This document shows positions 27,318 through 38,981 of a stretch of 64,000 bases of DNA, piece by piece. The position numbers and the translations under genes are program-made. Origin of the DNA: Xanthobacteraceae bacterium (lineage in GTDB: Bacteria > Pseudomonadota > Alphaproteobacteria > Rhizobiales > Xanthobacteraceae). Location: contig JARLJA010000143.1 of NCBI GenBank assembly GCA_031291445.1, positions 62,001 through 126,000 on the forward strand, in the 5' to 3' direction. The notes beneath the pieces are model-generated. The model made no database searches and was not told where the DNA came from. It saw only the letters and a list, made by a program, of their open reading frames with translations. Each line of letters starts with the position of its first letter. Within the stretch, counting starts at the first letter, position 1.

Positions 27318-28442
27318 ATGGGTCCGTTTCCGCACGACGCCGTCCCCGCCACGCTGTCCGACGCCAACCCGATGGGCACCGACGGCTTCGAGTTCGTCGA
27401 GTTCGCCCACCCCGGGCCCGGGCAGCTGCACGCGCTGTTTCGGCTGATGGGATTTTCCGCGGTGGCGCGGCACCGGAGCAAGGCGATCACCGTGTACCGC
27501 CAGGGCGACGTCAATTACCTTGTCAACGAGCAGCCCGGCAGCCATGGCCGCGATTTCGTCGCTGCCCACGGCCCGTGCGCGCCGTCGATGGCGTTTCGCG
27601 TGGTCGACGCCCGCCATGCCTGGGAGCGCGCGCTGGCGCTCGGCGCCGAAGCCGCCGGCGTCGACGCCGCGCGCAAGGTGCTCGACGTCCCGGCCATCAA
27701 GGGTATCGGCGGCAGCCTGCTCTATTTCGTCGACCGCTACGGCGCCAAGGGCTCGCCCTATGCGGACGAGTTCGAGTGGCTGGGCGCGGCCGACCCGCGC
27801 CCCGAGGGCGCCGGGCTGTTCTACATCGACCACCTCACCCACAACGTCCATCGCGGCCGCATGGACGTGTGGACCTCGTTCTATACGCGGCTGTTCGACT
27901 TCCGCCAGATCCGCTTCTTCGACATCGAGGGTCGCGCCTCGGGCCTGTTCTCGCGCGCGCTGACCTCGCCCGACGGCAAGATCCGGATCCCGATCAACGA
28001 GGACGCCGGCGACAGCGGGCAGATCGAGGAATATCTCGCGGCCTATCGCGGCGAGGGCATCCAGCACGTCGCCTGCGGGGTGCGCGACATCTACCGCGCC
28101 ATCGAGCGGCTGCGCGCCGACGGGCTGCCGTTCATGCCCTCTCCGCCGCGGACCTACTACGAGCGTCTCGACGCACGCCTGCCAGGCCACGGCGAGGACG
28201 TGGCGCGGCTCTCCGCCAACGGCATCCTGATCGACGGCGAGGGCGTGGTCGGCGGCGGCCATACCAAGGTGCTGCTGCAGATCTTCTCCGCCAACGCCGT
28301 CGGCCCGATCTTCTTCGAATTCATCGAGCGCAAGGGCGACGACGGCTTCGGCGAGGGCAACTTCAAGGCGCTGTTCGAATCGATCGAGGAAGACCAGATC
28401 CGCCGCGGCGTGCTGCGGGTCGCGGCGAAGCCGGCGGCGTAG
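27318..28442 (+). CDS. hpd: 4-hydroxyphenylpyruvate dioxygenase
   Basis: This non-haem iron dioxygenase converts 4-hydroxyphenylpyruvate to homogentisate in tyrosine catabolism. The 374-residue protein has two vicinal-oxygen-chelate domains. The iron ligands are visible: His in FYIDHLTHNVHRGRMD, His in GEGIQHVACGVRD, and Glu in IFFEFIERKGDDGFGEGNF near the C-terminus. LLQIFSANAVGPIFFEF is the typical closing block. The ATG at 27318 follows GAGGAG; earlier in-frame sequence is not conserved. No homogentisate dioxygenase or fumarylacetoacetase gene is in the window. It is likely regulated by the divergent AsnC/Lrp gene. Confidence 0.95.
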   Translation: MGPFPHDAVPATLSDANPMGTDGFEFVEFAHPGPGQLHALFRLMGFSAVARHRSKAITVYRQGDVNYLVNEQPGSHGRDFVAAHGPCAPSMAFRVVDARHAWERALALGAEAAGVDAARKVLDVPAIKGIGGSLLYFVDRYGAKGSPYADEFEWLGAADPRPEGAGLFYIDHLTHNVHRGRMDVWTSFYTRLFDFRQIRFFDIEGRASGLFSRALTSPDGKIRIPINEDAGDSGQIEEYLAAYRGEGIQHVACGVRDIYRAIERLRADGLPFMPSPPRTYYERLDARLPGHGEDVARLSANGILIDGEGVVGGGHTKVLLQIFSANAVGPIFFEFIERKGDDGFGEGNFKALFESIEEDQIRRGVLRVAAKPAA

Positions 28443-28463
28443 TCCTCATGGGCTCGCGGAGTA

Positions 28464-28569
28464 GTCCTCATGGTGAGGAGGCGCGCTTGCGCCGTCTCGA
28501 ACCATGAGGCCGAGGCGCATGCGGTTGGTGGCCTCATCCTTCGAGACGCATCGCTGCGCGATGCTCCTC
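28464..28569. repeat. Dispersed palindromic repeat, family A copy 1
   Basis: This element of about 106 bases is made of inverted blocks: CTCATGGTGAGGAGGCGC, then TCTCGAACCATGAGGCC, then GGCCTCATCCTTCGAGACGC, and finally GCTCCTCA. The second and third blocks pair with each other. A second copy lies about 400 bases downstream in the same gap. Confidence 0.75.
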
Positions 28570-28622
28570 AGAGTCTGACTCAAAATACAGCGGCGATAGG
28601 GAAGCGCAGGTCCCACCCGCGA

Positions 28623-28729
28623 CCGTCGTCCCCGGCGCGCAGCGACCGGGGACCCAGTACACCGCCACGTCGCGGTTCTGTCACTGGCGACCTTCAATAC
28701 TGGGTCCCCGGTCAAGCCGGGGACGACGG
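28623..28729. repeat. Inverted repeat pair, family B
   Basis: Two related arms face each other: GTCGTCCCCGG with ACCGGGGACCCAGTA on the left (28623-28659), and TACTGGGTCCCCGGT with GCCGGGGACGACGG on the right (28698-28729). Each arm is itself a hairpin, so the whole can form a large cruciform. It looks like a REP-type pair. Confidence 0.7.
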
Positions 28730-28861
28730 CGGTGGGTGAAGCTGGCGCCTTGCGCCACACGTGGTGTCACGGCTGGCATTTTCGGTCAGACACTCAGACT
28801 GAGGGGGCGGTGTTGGGCGCGTGGGGTCGGGGCGCGATGGTGGCGGAGAAACCGGCTTCCT

Positions 28862-28968
28862 CCCCTCATGGTAAGGAGCGCGGCAGCGCCGCGAGTCTCG
28901 AACCATGAGGCCGAGGCGCCGCGGGCCTCATCCTTCGAGACGCCGCTTCGCGGCTCCTCTGGATGAGG
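28862..28968. repeat. Dispersed palindromic repeat, family A copy 2
   Basis: Same block order as copy 1: CCTCATGGTAAGGAGCGCG, TCTCGAACCATGAGGCCGAG, GGCCTCATCCTTCGAGACGC, GGCTCCTC, then GGATGAGGG. Inner spacers differ, showing the palindromic arms are what is conserved. It ends about 30 bases before the methyltransferase stop codon. Confidence 0.75.
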
Positions 28969-28998
28969 GAGTGACGCCGAATTCGTCGACAGCGCCGT

Positions 28999-29601
28999 TC
29001 ACCGCTCCCGAAACACCACGGTGAGATTGTTCGCCGGCATCTCGACCACGCGGTCGAGGGCAAAGCCGGACTGCTCCGCGAGCGCCGCGACGTCGTCCAG
29101 CTGTCGCAGGCCCCAGGCCGGGTCGCGGGCGCGCAGGCTGGCGTCGAACTCCTCGTTGCTCGGCGCGGTCGGCACGTCGTGGCGGCGGTAGGGGCCGTAG
29201 AGAACGAGCGGCGCGCCGGCCGGCAGCACCGCGGCGGCGCCGGCGAACAGGCCCTCGGTCGAGCGCCACGGCGAGATGTGGATCATGTTGATGCAGACCA
29301 TGGCATCCGCCGCGGTGACCGGCCACGGCGGCGCCGCCGCGTCGAGCGCAATCGGCGCGCGGACGTTGCCAAGCCCGCTCTCGGTGATCCAGGCTTGGAT
29401 GCTCTCCCGCGCGCCGGCGTCGGGATCGCTCGGCTGGAACGCCAGGCCGGGCAGGTGCCGGGCGAAATGCACGACATGCTCACCGGTGCCGCTGGCGATC
29501 TCCAGCACCAGGCCGTGGGCGGGCAGCACCTCGCGCAGCACCGCGAGGATCGGATCGCGGTTGCGGAGCGCGGCGGGGGCGGAGCGGCGATCGTCGGTCA
29601 T
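28999..29601 (-). CDS. DUF938-type SAM-dependent methyltransferase
   Basis: The 200-residue protein has the SAM-binding motif I LVLEIASGTGEHVVHFA near residue 30, and DAMVCINMIHISPW and LVLYGPYRR typical of the DUF938 family. The C-terminus reads MPANNLTVVFRER. Its substrate is unknown. The ATG at 29599-29601 is chosen because the in-frame sequence before it runs into a repeat element. It lies alone between repeat-rich regions. Confidence 0.85.
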   Translation of the reverse strand: MTDDRRSAPAALRNRDPILAVLREVLPAHGLVLEIASGTGEHVVHFARHLPGLAFQPSDPDAGARESIQAWITESGLGNVRAPIALDAAAPPWPVTAADAMVCINMIHISPWRSTEGLFAGAAAVLPAGAPLVLYGPYRRHDVPTAPSNEEFDASLRARDPAWGLRQLDDVAALAEQSGFALDRVVEMPANNLTVVFRER

Positions 29602-29663
29602 GGCGTGTGGTTTACAGCGAAGGGATGGCGGCGGGAAGGCGGTGGGCGGTCTGGAGTAAGCCT

Positions 29664-29754
29664 CGTCATGCGCGGGCTTGACCCGCGCATCCACTCTTTA
29701 GGACCTCGCCGGGTTGCAAAGCGTGGATGGCCGGGTCAAGCCCGGCCATGACGG
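29664..29754. repeat. Dispersed palindromic repeat, family C copy 1
   Basis: This 91-base element contains two hairpins, TGCGCGGGCTTGACCCGCGCA on paired arms (loop TTGA) and CCGGGTCAAGCCCGG, joined by GCAAAGCGTGGAT. It begins CGTCATG and ends CATGACG, so the termini are inverted. A second copy lies at 38193-38282. It sits between the methyltransferase start and the coxM-type stop. Confidence 0.8.
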
Positions 29755-29822
29755 AGAGAAAGCAAAAAGCTCCGGGGCAAGGCCCCGGAGCTTTGCAGCA
29801 AGAGTGGGACTGCGCGGTCCGC

Positions 29823-30623
29823 TCAGCCCGCCGCGGTCACGGCGCGCTGCGCCATCACCTTGATCAGGTTGGCGCGGTAGGCCGAGGTGCCGTGGAGGTC
29901 GTCCATCAGGCCCTGGTCCGACACCGTGACGCCGTCGATCGCGGAAGCCGACCAGTTGGCCTTGAGGGCGGCTTCGATCGCCGGCATCCGCATCACGCCG
30001 CCCTGCGACGCGCCGGTCACGGCGACGCGCACGTCGCCGGTCTTGGTCTTGGCCACGAACACGCCGGTGAGCGCGAAGCGCGAGGCCGGATGCGGGAACT
30101 TGGCGTAGGCCGCCTTGGCCGGGATCGGGAACGACACCGCGGTGATCAGCTCGCCGTCGTCGAGCGCGGTGGTGAACAGGCCCTTGAAGAAGTCGCCGGC
30201 CTTGATGCTGCGCTTGTTGGTCTTGACGGTGGCGTCGAGCGCCAGCAGCGCGGCGGGGGAATCCGCCGCCGGGTCGTTGTTGGCGATCGAGCCGCCGATG
30301 GTGCCGCGGTGGCGCACCGCCGGGTCGCCGACCAGCGAGATCAGGTAGGCGAGGGCGGGGATGGCCGACTTCACCGTGGCGCTGGTGGCGATGTCGAAAT
30401 AGGGCGTCGCGGCCTTGATGGTGAGGGTGTCGCCAGTGGCCTCGATGCCGACCAGGTCCTTGATCTTGGCGATGTCGATGAGGTCGCTCGGCGACGCCAG
30501 CCGCTGCTTCATCACCGGCAGCAGGGTGTGGCCGCCGGCGAGGTAGCGCGCCTCGGAGCCCTTGGCGTAGAGGGTTGCGGCCTCGTCGACGCTGGAGGCG
30601 CGGTGATACGTGGTCTCGTGCAT
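29823..30623 (-). CDS. coxM: CoxM-type FAD-binding subunit of molybdenum hydroxylase
   Basis: The 266-residue protein matches the medium, FAD-binding subunit of the aerobic CO dehydrogenase/xanthine oxidase family. Its two FAD-pyrophosphate motifs are LAGGHTLLPVMKQRL near residue 29 and RHRGTIGGSIANNDPAADSP near residue 104. It passes electrons from the iron-sulfur subunit to FAD and then to an acceptor. It starts 21 bases after the coxL-type stop. The order S-L-M matches form II operons. Confidence 0.88.
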   Translation of the reverse strand: MHETTYHRASSVDEAATLYAKGSEARYLAGGHTLLPVMKQRLASPSDLIDIAKIKDLVGIEATGDTLTIKAATPYFDIATSATVKSAIPALAYLISLVGDPAVRHRGTIGGSIANNDPAADSPAALLALDATVKTNKRSIKAGDFFKGLFTTALDDGELITAVSFPIPAKAAYAKFPHPASRFALTGVFVAKTKTGDVRVAVTGASQGGVMRMPAIEAALKANWSASAIDGVTVSDQGLMDDLHGTSAYRANLIKVMAQRAVTAAG

Positions 30624-30644
30624 GATCGTACTCCTCCTGCTCGC

Positions 30645-32999
<2,355 letters not shown>

Positions 33000-33099
33000 G
33001 CGATCTCTCCTTGTGGGACCATCCGCGGCGCGGCACACGCGCTGCGGGTCGCGGTCTCTGCTGATCAGATTCAGTAAGGAATATGCGGCACGCTTCGGC

Positions 33100-33585
<486 letters not shown>

Positions 33586-33894
33586 TCGTAACCTCCCTTT
33601 TTTAAAGGCGAAATTTATTTGTTGGCGGGCATTTAAGTCCCAGCCCCGGGGCCTTGCAACCGGGATCTTGGTCGTAGGCATTCGCGGTTGCGTGAAGTCC
33701 GATGCCTAGCAGCCAGATATGACACTGGCGCGTGCGCCCCCGCGCCGCCGCGGTCTTGCGAGGCCCCGGCTCAAGTGCAAAATGGGAATAGATTGCAACG
33801 TCTTGCGTGGCGTATCCGCGGACCGGCGGACCACGGTCGTCATGAAACATAAACAAGACATCGAGAGTTCGGGCGGGCGGACAACGGAGCGGGC
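33586..33894. other. Divergent promoter gap, coxS / CoA-transferase
   Basis: This 309-base region lies between two divergent operons and must hold both promoters. It is locally A/T-richer next to coxS (33598-33635). I see no gene, repeat or clear operator. Confidence 0.4.
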
Positions 33895-34611
33895 GTGATC
33901 AACAAGCAAATCGACGACATCCGGGAGGCGGTGAACGACATCCGCGACGGCGCGGTGGTGCTGGTGCCGGGGTTCGGCGCGGTCGGCATCGCCGACCATC
34001 TGCTGGAGGCCCTGTGCGACCAGGGCGCCACCGACCTGACCATCGTGGCCAACAATGCCGGCAACGACGAGCACGGGCTGGCGCGGCTGATCAATCTCGG
34101 CCGGGTGCGCAAGGTGATCTGCTCCTACCCGCGCTCGGGCGACTACAGCGCGTTTCTCAACGCCTACCGCGCCAAAACGCTGGAACTCGAGCTGGTGCCG
34201 CAGGGCACCATCAGCGAGCGCATGCGCTGCGCCGCCGCGGGCCTCGGCGGCTTCTTTTCGCCGGTGTCGGCCGGCACCAGGCTCGCCGAAGGCAAGGAGA
34301 CCCGCGAGATCGACGGCAAGCTCTATGTCTTCGAGAAGCCGCTGCGCGGCGACGTGGCGCTGGTGAAGGCCTGGCGCGCCGACCGCTGGGGCAACCTGAC
34401 CTACCGGAAATCCGCCCGCAATTTCAATCCGATCTGCGCCCAGGCGGCGGATCTCACGATCGTCGAGACCGCGGCCATGGTCGAACTCGGCGCGCTCGAC
34501 CCCGAGACCGTGATGACGCCGGGGATCTTCGTCGACCGGATCGTCGCGGTGGGCGAAGCCCCGCCGAAGAATCACCCTGGCTATGCCAAGTTTGCCGGAG
34601 CCGCAGCATGA
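33895..34611 (+). CDS. 3-oxoacid CoA-transferase subunit A
   Basis: The 238-residue alpha subunit carries the CoA-binding signature region DGAVVLVPGFGAVGIADHLL and VANNAGNDEHGLARLI, with VPQGTISERMRCAAAGLGGF later. It partners with the next gene to move CoA from a donor such as succinyl-CoA to a 3-oxoacid. It could be succinyl-CoA:3-ketoacid (acetoacetate) or 3-oxoadipate CoA-transferase; sequence alone does not settle this here. Nearby hpd would fit acetoacetate use, but other homogentisate genes are absent. The GTG start follows GGAG. Its stop overlaps the start of subunit B. Confidence 0.88.
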   Translation: MINKQIDDIREAVNDIRDGAVVLVPGFGAVGIADHLLEALCDQGATDLTIVANNAGNDEHGLARLINLGRVRKVICSYPRSGDYSAFLNAYRAKTLELELVPQGTISERMRCAAAGLGGFFSPVSAGTRLAEGKETREIDGKLYVFEKPLRGDVALVKAWRADRWGNLTYRKSARNFNPICAQAADLTIVETAAMVELGALDPETVMTPGIFVDRIVAVGEAPPKNHPGYAKFAGAAA

Positions 34612-35318
34612 CCCCCCTCTCGCGTTTCCAGATCGCCTGGCGGGCGGCGCAGGACCTTCCCGAAGGGGCCTACGTCAATCTCGGCATCGGCATGCCGACG
34701 CTGGCGGCCCGCTACGTCCCCGCCGGCCGCGAGGTGATCTTCCACTCCGAGAACGGCGTGCTCGGGCTCGGGCCGGCGCCGCAGCCGGGCGAGGAGGACG
34801 AGGACCTGATCGACGCCGGCAAGAACCTCACCACCCTGGTGCGCGGCGGCTGCTACGTCCATCACGCCGACGCCTTCCTGATGATCCGCGGCGGCCATCT
34901 CGACATCAGCCTGCTCGGCGCCTTCGAGGTCTCGGGCACCGGCGACCTCGCCAACTGGACCACCGAGGATCCGAACTTCCCGCCGGGCGTCGGCGGCGCC
35001 ATGGACCTCGCGGTCGGCGCCCGCCAGATCCGGGTGCTGATGGATCACGTCGACAAGAAGGGCAAGCCGCGCATCCTCAACCGCTGCGCGCTGCCGCTGA
35101 CCGCGGCCGGCGTGGTCAGGCGCATCTACTCCAGCCTCGCGGTGATCGACGTCACGCCCGAGGGGCTCGTGGTGGTCGAGATGGTGCCGGGCATGGATAT
35201 CGATCGCCTGCAGGCACTGACCGAGCCCAAGCTCATGCTCGCCCCCGGCTGCGGCGTCATCGCCGCGCCGGCGGAACTGGGGGCGCCGGCGGCCAAGGCG
35301 GCCGGGCAGGCGGCGTGA
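34608..35318 (+). CDS. 3-oxoacid CoA-transferase subunit B
   Basis: The 236-residue beta subunit carries the catalytic glutamate in IFHSENGVLGLGP, the residue that forms the glutamyl-CoA thioester. It opens with EGAYVNLGIGMPTLAARYVP and has GGHLDISLLGAFEVSGTGDL and GKPRILNRCALPLTA. Start ATG and the upstream stop overlap as ATGA (34608-34611), so the two subunits are translationally coupled. The substrate is open between acetoacetate and 3-oxoadipate. Confidence 0.9.
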   Translation: MTPLSRFQIAWRAAQDLPEGAYVNLGIGMPTLAARYVPAGREVIFHSENGVLGLGPAPQPGEEDEDLIDAGKNLTTLVRGGCYVHHADAFLMIRGGHLDISLLGAFEVSGTGDLANWTTEDPNFPPGVGGAMDLAVGARQIRVLMDHVDKKGKPRILNRCALPLTAAGVVRRIYSSLAVIDVTPEGLVVVEMVPGMDIDRLQALTEPKLMLAPGCGVIAAPAELGAPAAKAAGQAA

Positions 35319-35569
35319 GGTGGAGTCTGGGTCAGAGGGCCGGCAACAGGACCAGCCGTCATTGAAGAACTCGTCATGGCGGGGCTTGTCCCTCATCGAT
35401 TCACACATCTCGTAGTGGCCCTGAACATGTAGTCCAGGAGCTTCGTTTTCGGGCAGTGTCCAGTTCCCTCTGGGAGGGTTAGGGAGGGGGGTGACGGAGA
35501 AGCCGCAGCGCGACTGCTCGCTGCTTCCGCCCTCACATCAATTTCAGAGTTTGCGGCTTACCCCCCTCC

Positions 35570-35606
35570 CCGGCCCTCCCCCACAAGGGGGGAGGGAGTG
35601 CGCAAC
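35570..35606. repeat. 37-base hairpin repeat, copy 1
   Basis: The unit runs from CCGGCCCTCCCCC through ACAAGGGGGGAGGGAG to TGCGCAAC and can fold into a CCCTCCCCC/GGGGGGAGGG hairpin. It is identical to copy 2, whose start lies 66 bases downstream. Confidence 0.8.
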
Positions 35607-35635
35607 GCCGCGGGCGAAGGCCTCGACCGCGGCAT

Positions 35636-35672
35636 CCGGCCCTCCCCCACAAGGGGGGAGGGAGTGCGCAAC
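35636..35672. repeat. 37-base hairpin repeat, copy 2
   Basis: Exact second copy of the 37-base unit. A degenerate third unit (CCCCACAGGGGGGAGGG) follows near 35722-35738, outside the inverted-repeat border. Confidence 0.8.
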
Positions 35673-36001
35673 ACATCGTCTCCTTCTCGGTCGACGGATC
35701 GAGATGTGTGAATCCAGTACCCCACAGGGGGGAGGGAACAGGTCATCGGCGGAGAAATTCAGTCCCCAAACTGACTGCCCCGTGAACAGTCGGGACCGGC
35801 CCGCGATGTCCGGCTGCAAATACCGGTTGCGGTACCCGCCTGATACTCCCTCGGCCCTGAAGTTGGCGTCCGGGCGCCATACACGGAGGGGTAGTAGTTT
35901 ACTCCCTTTTATCGATTTTATCCTAGCGTGCCCCCGACGCACCGCGCCGGCCCAGACCGCGCGGTGTCCGCAATGGCCAATCGGGGTGGGGTAGTTCGCA
36001 C

Positions 36002-38050
36002 ATGGGCTGGTTCAAGGGCGCCGACGCTGGCACGCAGCGCAAACCCGGCATGCTGTCCAACATGAGGTTTCGGACCAAGATCATGGCCGGGTTCGTCACG
36101 GTGCTCGGCCTCTCGGCCATGAGCATGGGCGTCGCCTATTTCGGCTTCGAGCGGATCTCGGCGGGGATGGCCTCCTACCATGCCATCGTCGCCCAGACCG
36201 ACGGCGCCCGCGACATCGACCGCGAGCTCGCCTCCTACCAGGCGCTGGCGCGTTACTACGCGGTGACCGGCGCCGCCGCCGACGAGACCGCGGCGCGCGA
36301 GGCCGAGACCGCGCTCGGCCAGGCCATCAAGTCCGCCCAGGCGGTCGCCAGCAGCGACAACCGCCAGAAGATCGCGGATCTCGCGGCCAAGTTCGAGGGC
36401 TTCACCGCGCTGTTCGGCCAGGTCGTCAAGCTCAAGGCCGACAACGCCGAGATCGCCTCCAACCAGTTGCTGCGGCTCGGCAACTTCTTCCGCTACCGGC
36501 TCGAGGATCTCGCCGACACCGCGGCGCTCGAAGGCCAGACCGACCTGCAGACGGCGGTGAAGGAATTGGCGACCCAGTGCGCCGCGGTCGCCGCCAATGT
36601 CGGCAACTACATCGTGCGGCCGGACCAGTCGATCGCCAACAGCGCCACCGCCCGCATCCACCTGCTGAAGAACAACTTCGCGGCATTGAGCTCGGGCCAG
36701 GAAAAGCTCACCGTCAAGATCAAGGAGATCTCGGACCAACTCGGCAGCTACCAGACCTCCTTCACCAAGTTCGTGCAGAACGCGACCGCGATCAACGATC
36801 TCGTCAGCAAGATGAACGAGGCCGCCCGCGAGATCAGCCAGGACGGCAAGGCGATGAAGGATACCCTGCTGGCGCAGCAGCAGGCGGTGTCCGAGCGCTC
36901 GATGGCGATCGCCCACGACACCCGGAACTTCGTGACCATGCTCGGGCTCGGCGGCCTGGTGTTCGGCGCGATCCTCGCCTGGACGCTGGGCCAGGGCATC
37001 TCGCGCCCGATGATCGGCATGTGCGCGGCGATGCGCGAGCTCGCCTCGGGCAATTTCGACGTGGTGCTGCCCGGCCTCGGCCGCAAGGACGAGATCGGCG
37101 AGATGGCGAGCGCGGTCGAGGAGTTCAAGCTGCAGGCGGTCGCCAAGGCCGAGCGCGAGGCGGCCGAGCGCGAGCAGCAGAACGCGGCGAGCAGCGCGGC
37201 GCGGCGCTCCGAACTGCACCGCTTCGCCGAGGACTTCGAGACCGCGGTCGGCGGCATCGTCTCCAACGTGTCGTCGTCGGCGAGCCAGCTCGAGAGCGCC
37301 GCCGGCTCGCTGACGCGGACGGTGGAAACCACCCAGGAGCTGTCCGGCCGGGTCGCCGGCGCCTCGGAGGAAGCCTCCACCAACGTCCAGTCGGTGGCGT
37401 CCGCCACCGAGGAACTGTCGGCCTCGGTGCACGAGATCGGCCGCCAGGTCCAGGAATCCAGCCGCATCGCCGGCGCCGCGGTGGCGCAGGCCGAACAGAC
37501 CGACGCGCGCATCGCCAAGCTGTCGCGCGCCGCCCAGCAGATCGGCGACGTCGTCAAGCTGATCACCGCGATCGCCGAGCAGACCAACCTGCTGGCGCTC
37601 AACGCCACCATCGAGGCGGCGCGGGCCGGCGAGGCCGGCCGCGGCTTCGCGGTGGTCGCGACCGAAGTGAAGTCGCTGGCGAGCCAGACCGCCAAGGCGA
37701 CCGACGAGATCTCCTCCCACATCACCGGCATGCAGGTGGCGACCCAGGAGTCGGTGGCCGCGATCAAGGAGATCGGCGACACCATCGGCCAGATCTCGCG
37801 GATCGCCTCGACCATCGCCACCGCGGTCGAGCACCAGAGCGCCGCCACCCAGGAAATCGCCCGCAACGTCCAGAACGTGGCGCACGGCACCCAGGAGGTC
37901 GCCGGCAGCATCACCGAGGTCAACCGCGGCGCCAGCGAGACCGGCGCGGCCTCCGCCGAGGTGCTCAACTCGGCGCAGACGCTGTCGGTGGAAAGCACCC
38001 GGCTGCGCCAGGAGCTCGAGCGCTTCATGGCGACGATCCGCGCGGCGTAA
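36002..38050 (+). CDS. Methyl-accepting chemotaxis protein
   Basis: The 682-residue inner membrane receptor has a transmembrane segment at about residues 27-49, a long helical periplasmic sensor domain (about 50-305), a second membrane segment near 309-331, a HAMP linker ([20 protein letters not shown] and [13 protein letters not shown]) and a cytoplasmic signalling domain. The conserved hairpin tip is near residues 525-557 ([20 protein letters not shown], then [12 protein letters not shown]). It should control CheA kinase activity. There is no CheR-docking pentapeptide at the C-terminus. The sensor appears all-helical, of the helical bimodular or four-helix type; the ligand is unknown. Later in-frame ATGs at 36050 and 36062 are possible starts. 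Confidence 0.93.
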   Translation: MGWFKGADAGTQRKPGMLSNMRFRTKIMAGFVTVLGLSAMSMGVAYFGFERISAGMASYHAIVAQTDGARDIDRELASYQALARYYAVTGAAADETAAREAETALGQAIKSAQAVASSDNRQKIADLAAKFEGFTALFGQVVKLKADNAEIASNQLLRLGNFFRYRLEDLADTAALEGQTDLQTAVKELATQCAAVAANVGNYIVRPDQSIANSATARIHLLKNNFAALSSGQEKLTVKIKEISDQLGSYQTSFTKFVQNATAINDLVSKMNEAAREISQDGKAMKDTLLAQQQAVSERSMAIAHDTRNFVTMLGLGGLVFGAILAWTLGQGISRPMIGMCAAMRELASGNFDVVLPGLGRKDEIGEMASAVEEFKLQAVAKAEREAAEREQQNAASSAARRSELHRFAEDFETAVGGIVSNVSSSASQLESAAGSLTRTVETTQELSGRVAGASEEASTNVQSVASATEELSASVHEIGRQVQESSRIAGAAVAQAEQTDARIAKLSRAAQQIGDVVKLITAIAEQTNLLALNATIEAARAGEAGRGFAVVATEVKSLASQTAKATDEISSHITGMQVATQESVAAIKEIGDTIGQISRIASTIATAVEHQSAATQEIARNVQNVAHGTQEVAGSITEVNRGASETGAASAEVLNSAQTLSVESTRLRQELERFMATIRAA

Positions 38051-38095
38051 GCGCCGCGGCGTCTTCGCACTGATCCGTCTTCTCCGCGATCGCAC

Positions 38096-38116
38096 CGCGC
38101 GCCGCTCCGGCGCGCG
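38096..38116 (+). terminator. Possible terminator hairpin after chemoreceptor gene
   Basis: A perfect inverted repeat with 9-base arms (CGCGCGCCG / CGGCGCGCG) and a 3-base loop lies 45 bases after the chemoreceptor stop. There is no T-run, so it may be a rho-assisted end or merely a stable hairpin. Confidence 0.35.
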
Positions 38117-38192
38117 TTGTGCGTTGGCGGGGAAGGGGCCGGCCGCGAGCGCTCTCCGTCCGAATTTCGTCAGGAGCCGATCGTCTCCGACT

Positions 38193-38282
38193 CGTCATGC
38201 GCGGGCTTGACCCGCGCATCCACGCTTGAGAGCCGTGCCGCGCTGCAAAGCGTGGATTGCCGGGTCGAGCCCGGCAATGACG
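38193..38282. repeat. Dispersed palindromic repeat, family C copy 2
   Basis: This 90-base element matches the copy at 29664-29754: the same CGTCATGCGCGGGCTTGACC start, the hairpin to CGCGCATCCAC, the linker GCAAAGCGTGGAT and the closing hairpin CCGGGTCGAGCCCGG with AATGACG. It sits in the 312-base gap between the convergent chemoreceptor and TusA-like genes, which otherwise holds only the hairpin noted above. Confidence 0.8.
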
Positions 38283-38362
38283 AAGGAATGATAGCGTGAT
38301 GTCAGAATGGCTTGAAAAAGCAGGTCGACTTCTCGGTCAGGCTCTCAGGACGACGGCGCCCG

Positions 38363-38587
38363 CTACGCCTTCCTGATCCGGAAGCTGAGCACGTCGCCGC
38401 GGCGTCCCGTCTCCTCCAGCACGTCGCCGGTCTCCTGCACCAGGTGCGGGATGTCGATCGCCGCCAAAGGATCGGTGCACTCCACCACCACGCGCTCGCC
38501 GCGCTTCGCCGCGCGCAACGCCTTGCGGGTCTTGAGCGCCGGCAGCGGGCATTTCAGGCCGTGCAGGGCGAGGACGGTCTCGGACAT
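38363..38587 (-). CDS. TusA-like sulfur carrier protein
   Basis: The 74-residue protein has the TusA/SirA CPxP signature in ALHGLKCPLPALKTRKAL, with the active cysteine near residue 11, and the typical VVVECTDPLAAIDIPHL and GDVLSFRIRKA ends. It probably carries a persulfide in sulfur transfer, for example to molybdenum cofactor or tRNA thiolation enzymes. The ATG at 38585-38587 fits the family start; an in-frame upstream ATG adds 12 residues. It stands alone. Confidence 0.87.
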   Translation of the reverse strand: MSETVLALHGLKCPLPALKTRKALRAAKRGERVVVECTDPLAAIDIPHLVQETGDVLEETGRRGDVLSFRIRKA

Positions 38588-38891
38588 GGCGGTAGGCGGA
38601 TCTCGCGGGTCTTGGCGCGTCACGATCGGGACCGCCGCACCGGGGAGGGTGTCGCCCTCCGGGGTGGGAAAATCAAGGGCGCGGCCGCCGCGCCGGCACC
38701 GGTCGCCATGTCGGGGCCTGCGGCCCCAGACTCACGCGCGCCGATCGAGTTCCGACCGCGTGGCGAGGGTGACCGGGGTCACCCCGCGCGATCGAATAAA
38801 CCGCAATATTCCCAATGGCTTGATAAAATCCAAGGCCAGCCTTCGGCAGGCGCTTGCAAATCGCGCCGCGCCCCGCCATGACAGGCGCCAC
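38588..38891. other. Intergenic before tRNA-Ser
   Basis: This 304-base gap between the TusA-like start and the tRNA should carry both promoters (minus for the TusA-like gene, plus for the tRNA). I see no gene or repeat in it. Confidence 0.4.
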
Positions 38892-38981
38892 GGAGAGGTG
38901 GCCGAGTGGTTGAAGGCGCACGCCTGGAAAGTGTGTATACGGGAAACCGTATCGCGGGTTCGAATCCCGCTCTCTCCGCCA
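38892..38981 (+). tRNA. tRNA-Ser (anticodon GGA)
   Basis: A complete class II cloverleaf of 90 bases with encoded CCA. The acceptor GGAGAGG pairs with TCTCTCC. The D arm is in GGCCGAGTGGTTGAAGGC. The anticodon stem CACGC/GTGTG encloses the loop CTGGAAA with anticodon GGA. A long variable arm (TATACGGGAAACCGTAT) marks serine tRNA. The T arm is GCGGGTTCGAATCCCGC. The downstream DNA changes character, which suggests a possible integration site. Confidence 0.97.

Larger units (their letters stand above)
28443..28998. other. Repeat-filled gap between hpd and methyltransferase
   Basis: This 556-base gap has no gene I can support. It is almost filled by three palindromic repeat elements (two of family A, one inverted pair of family B). 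Both neighbouring genes end here, so the gap is a convergent 3' region. Confidence 0.7.
35398..35714. repeat. Segment bounded by 15-base inverted repeats (MITE-like)
   Basis: The ends GATTCACACATCTCG (35398-35412) and CGAGATGTGTGAATC (35700-35714) are perfect inverted copies. The inside is non-coding and carries two 37-base direct repeats. This structure resembles a miniature inverted-repeat element, but no target-site duplication is visible at the exact borders. Confidence 0.5.
35319..36001. other. Repeat-rich gap without genes
   Basis: This 683-base stretch between the CoA-transferase and the chemoreceptor has no gene I can support. It contains a 317-base segment closed by 15-base inverted repeats, inside which lies a duplicated 37-base hairpin sequence. 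Downstream, 35740-36001 should carry the chemoreceptor promoter but shows no clear consensus. Confidence 0.6.

Noticed and set aside
35491-35994. Open frame in the repeat-rich gap with repeated PPPQGGRECAT blocks
   Set aside because: The repeated peptide is simply the translation of the duplicated 37-base DNA repeat. No ribosome site or family supports a gene.
35918-38095. Long open frame on the minus strand opposite the chemoreceptor
   Set aside because: It is an antisense shadow with repetitive Asp/Leu/Gly/Arg composition; the plus-strand chemoreceptor has complete domain structure.
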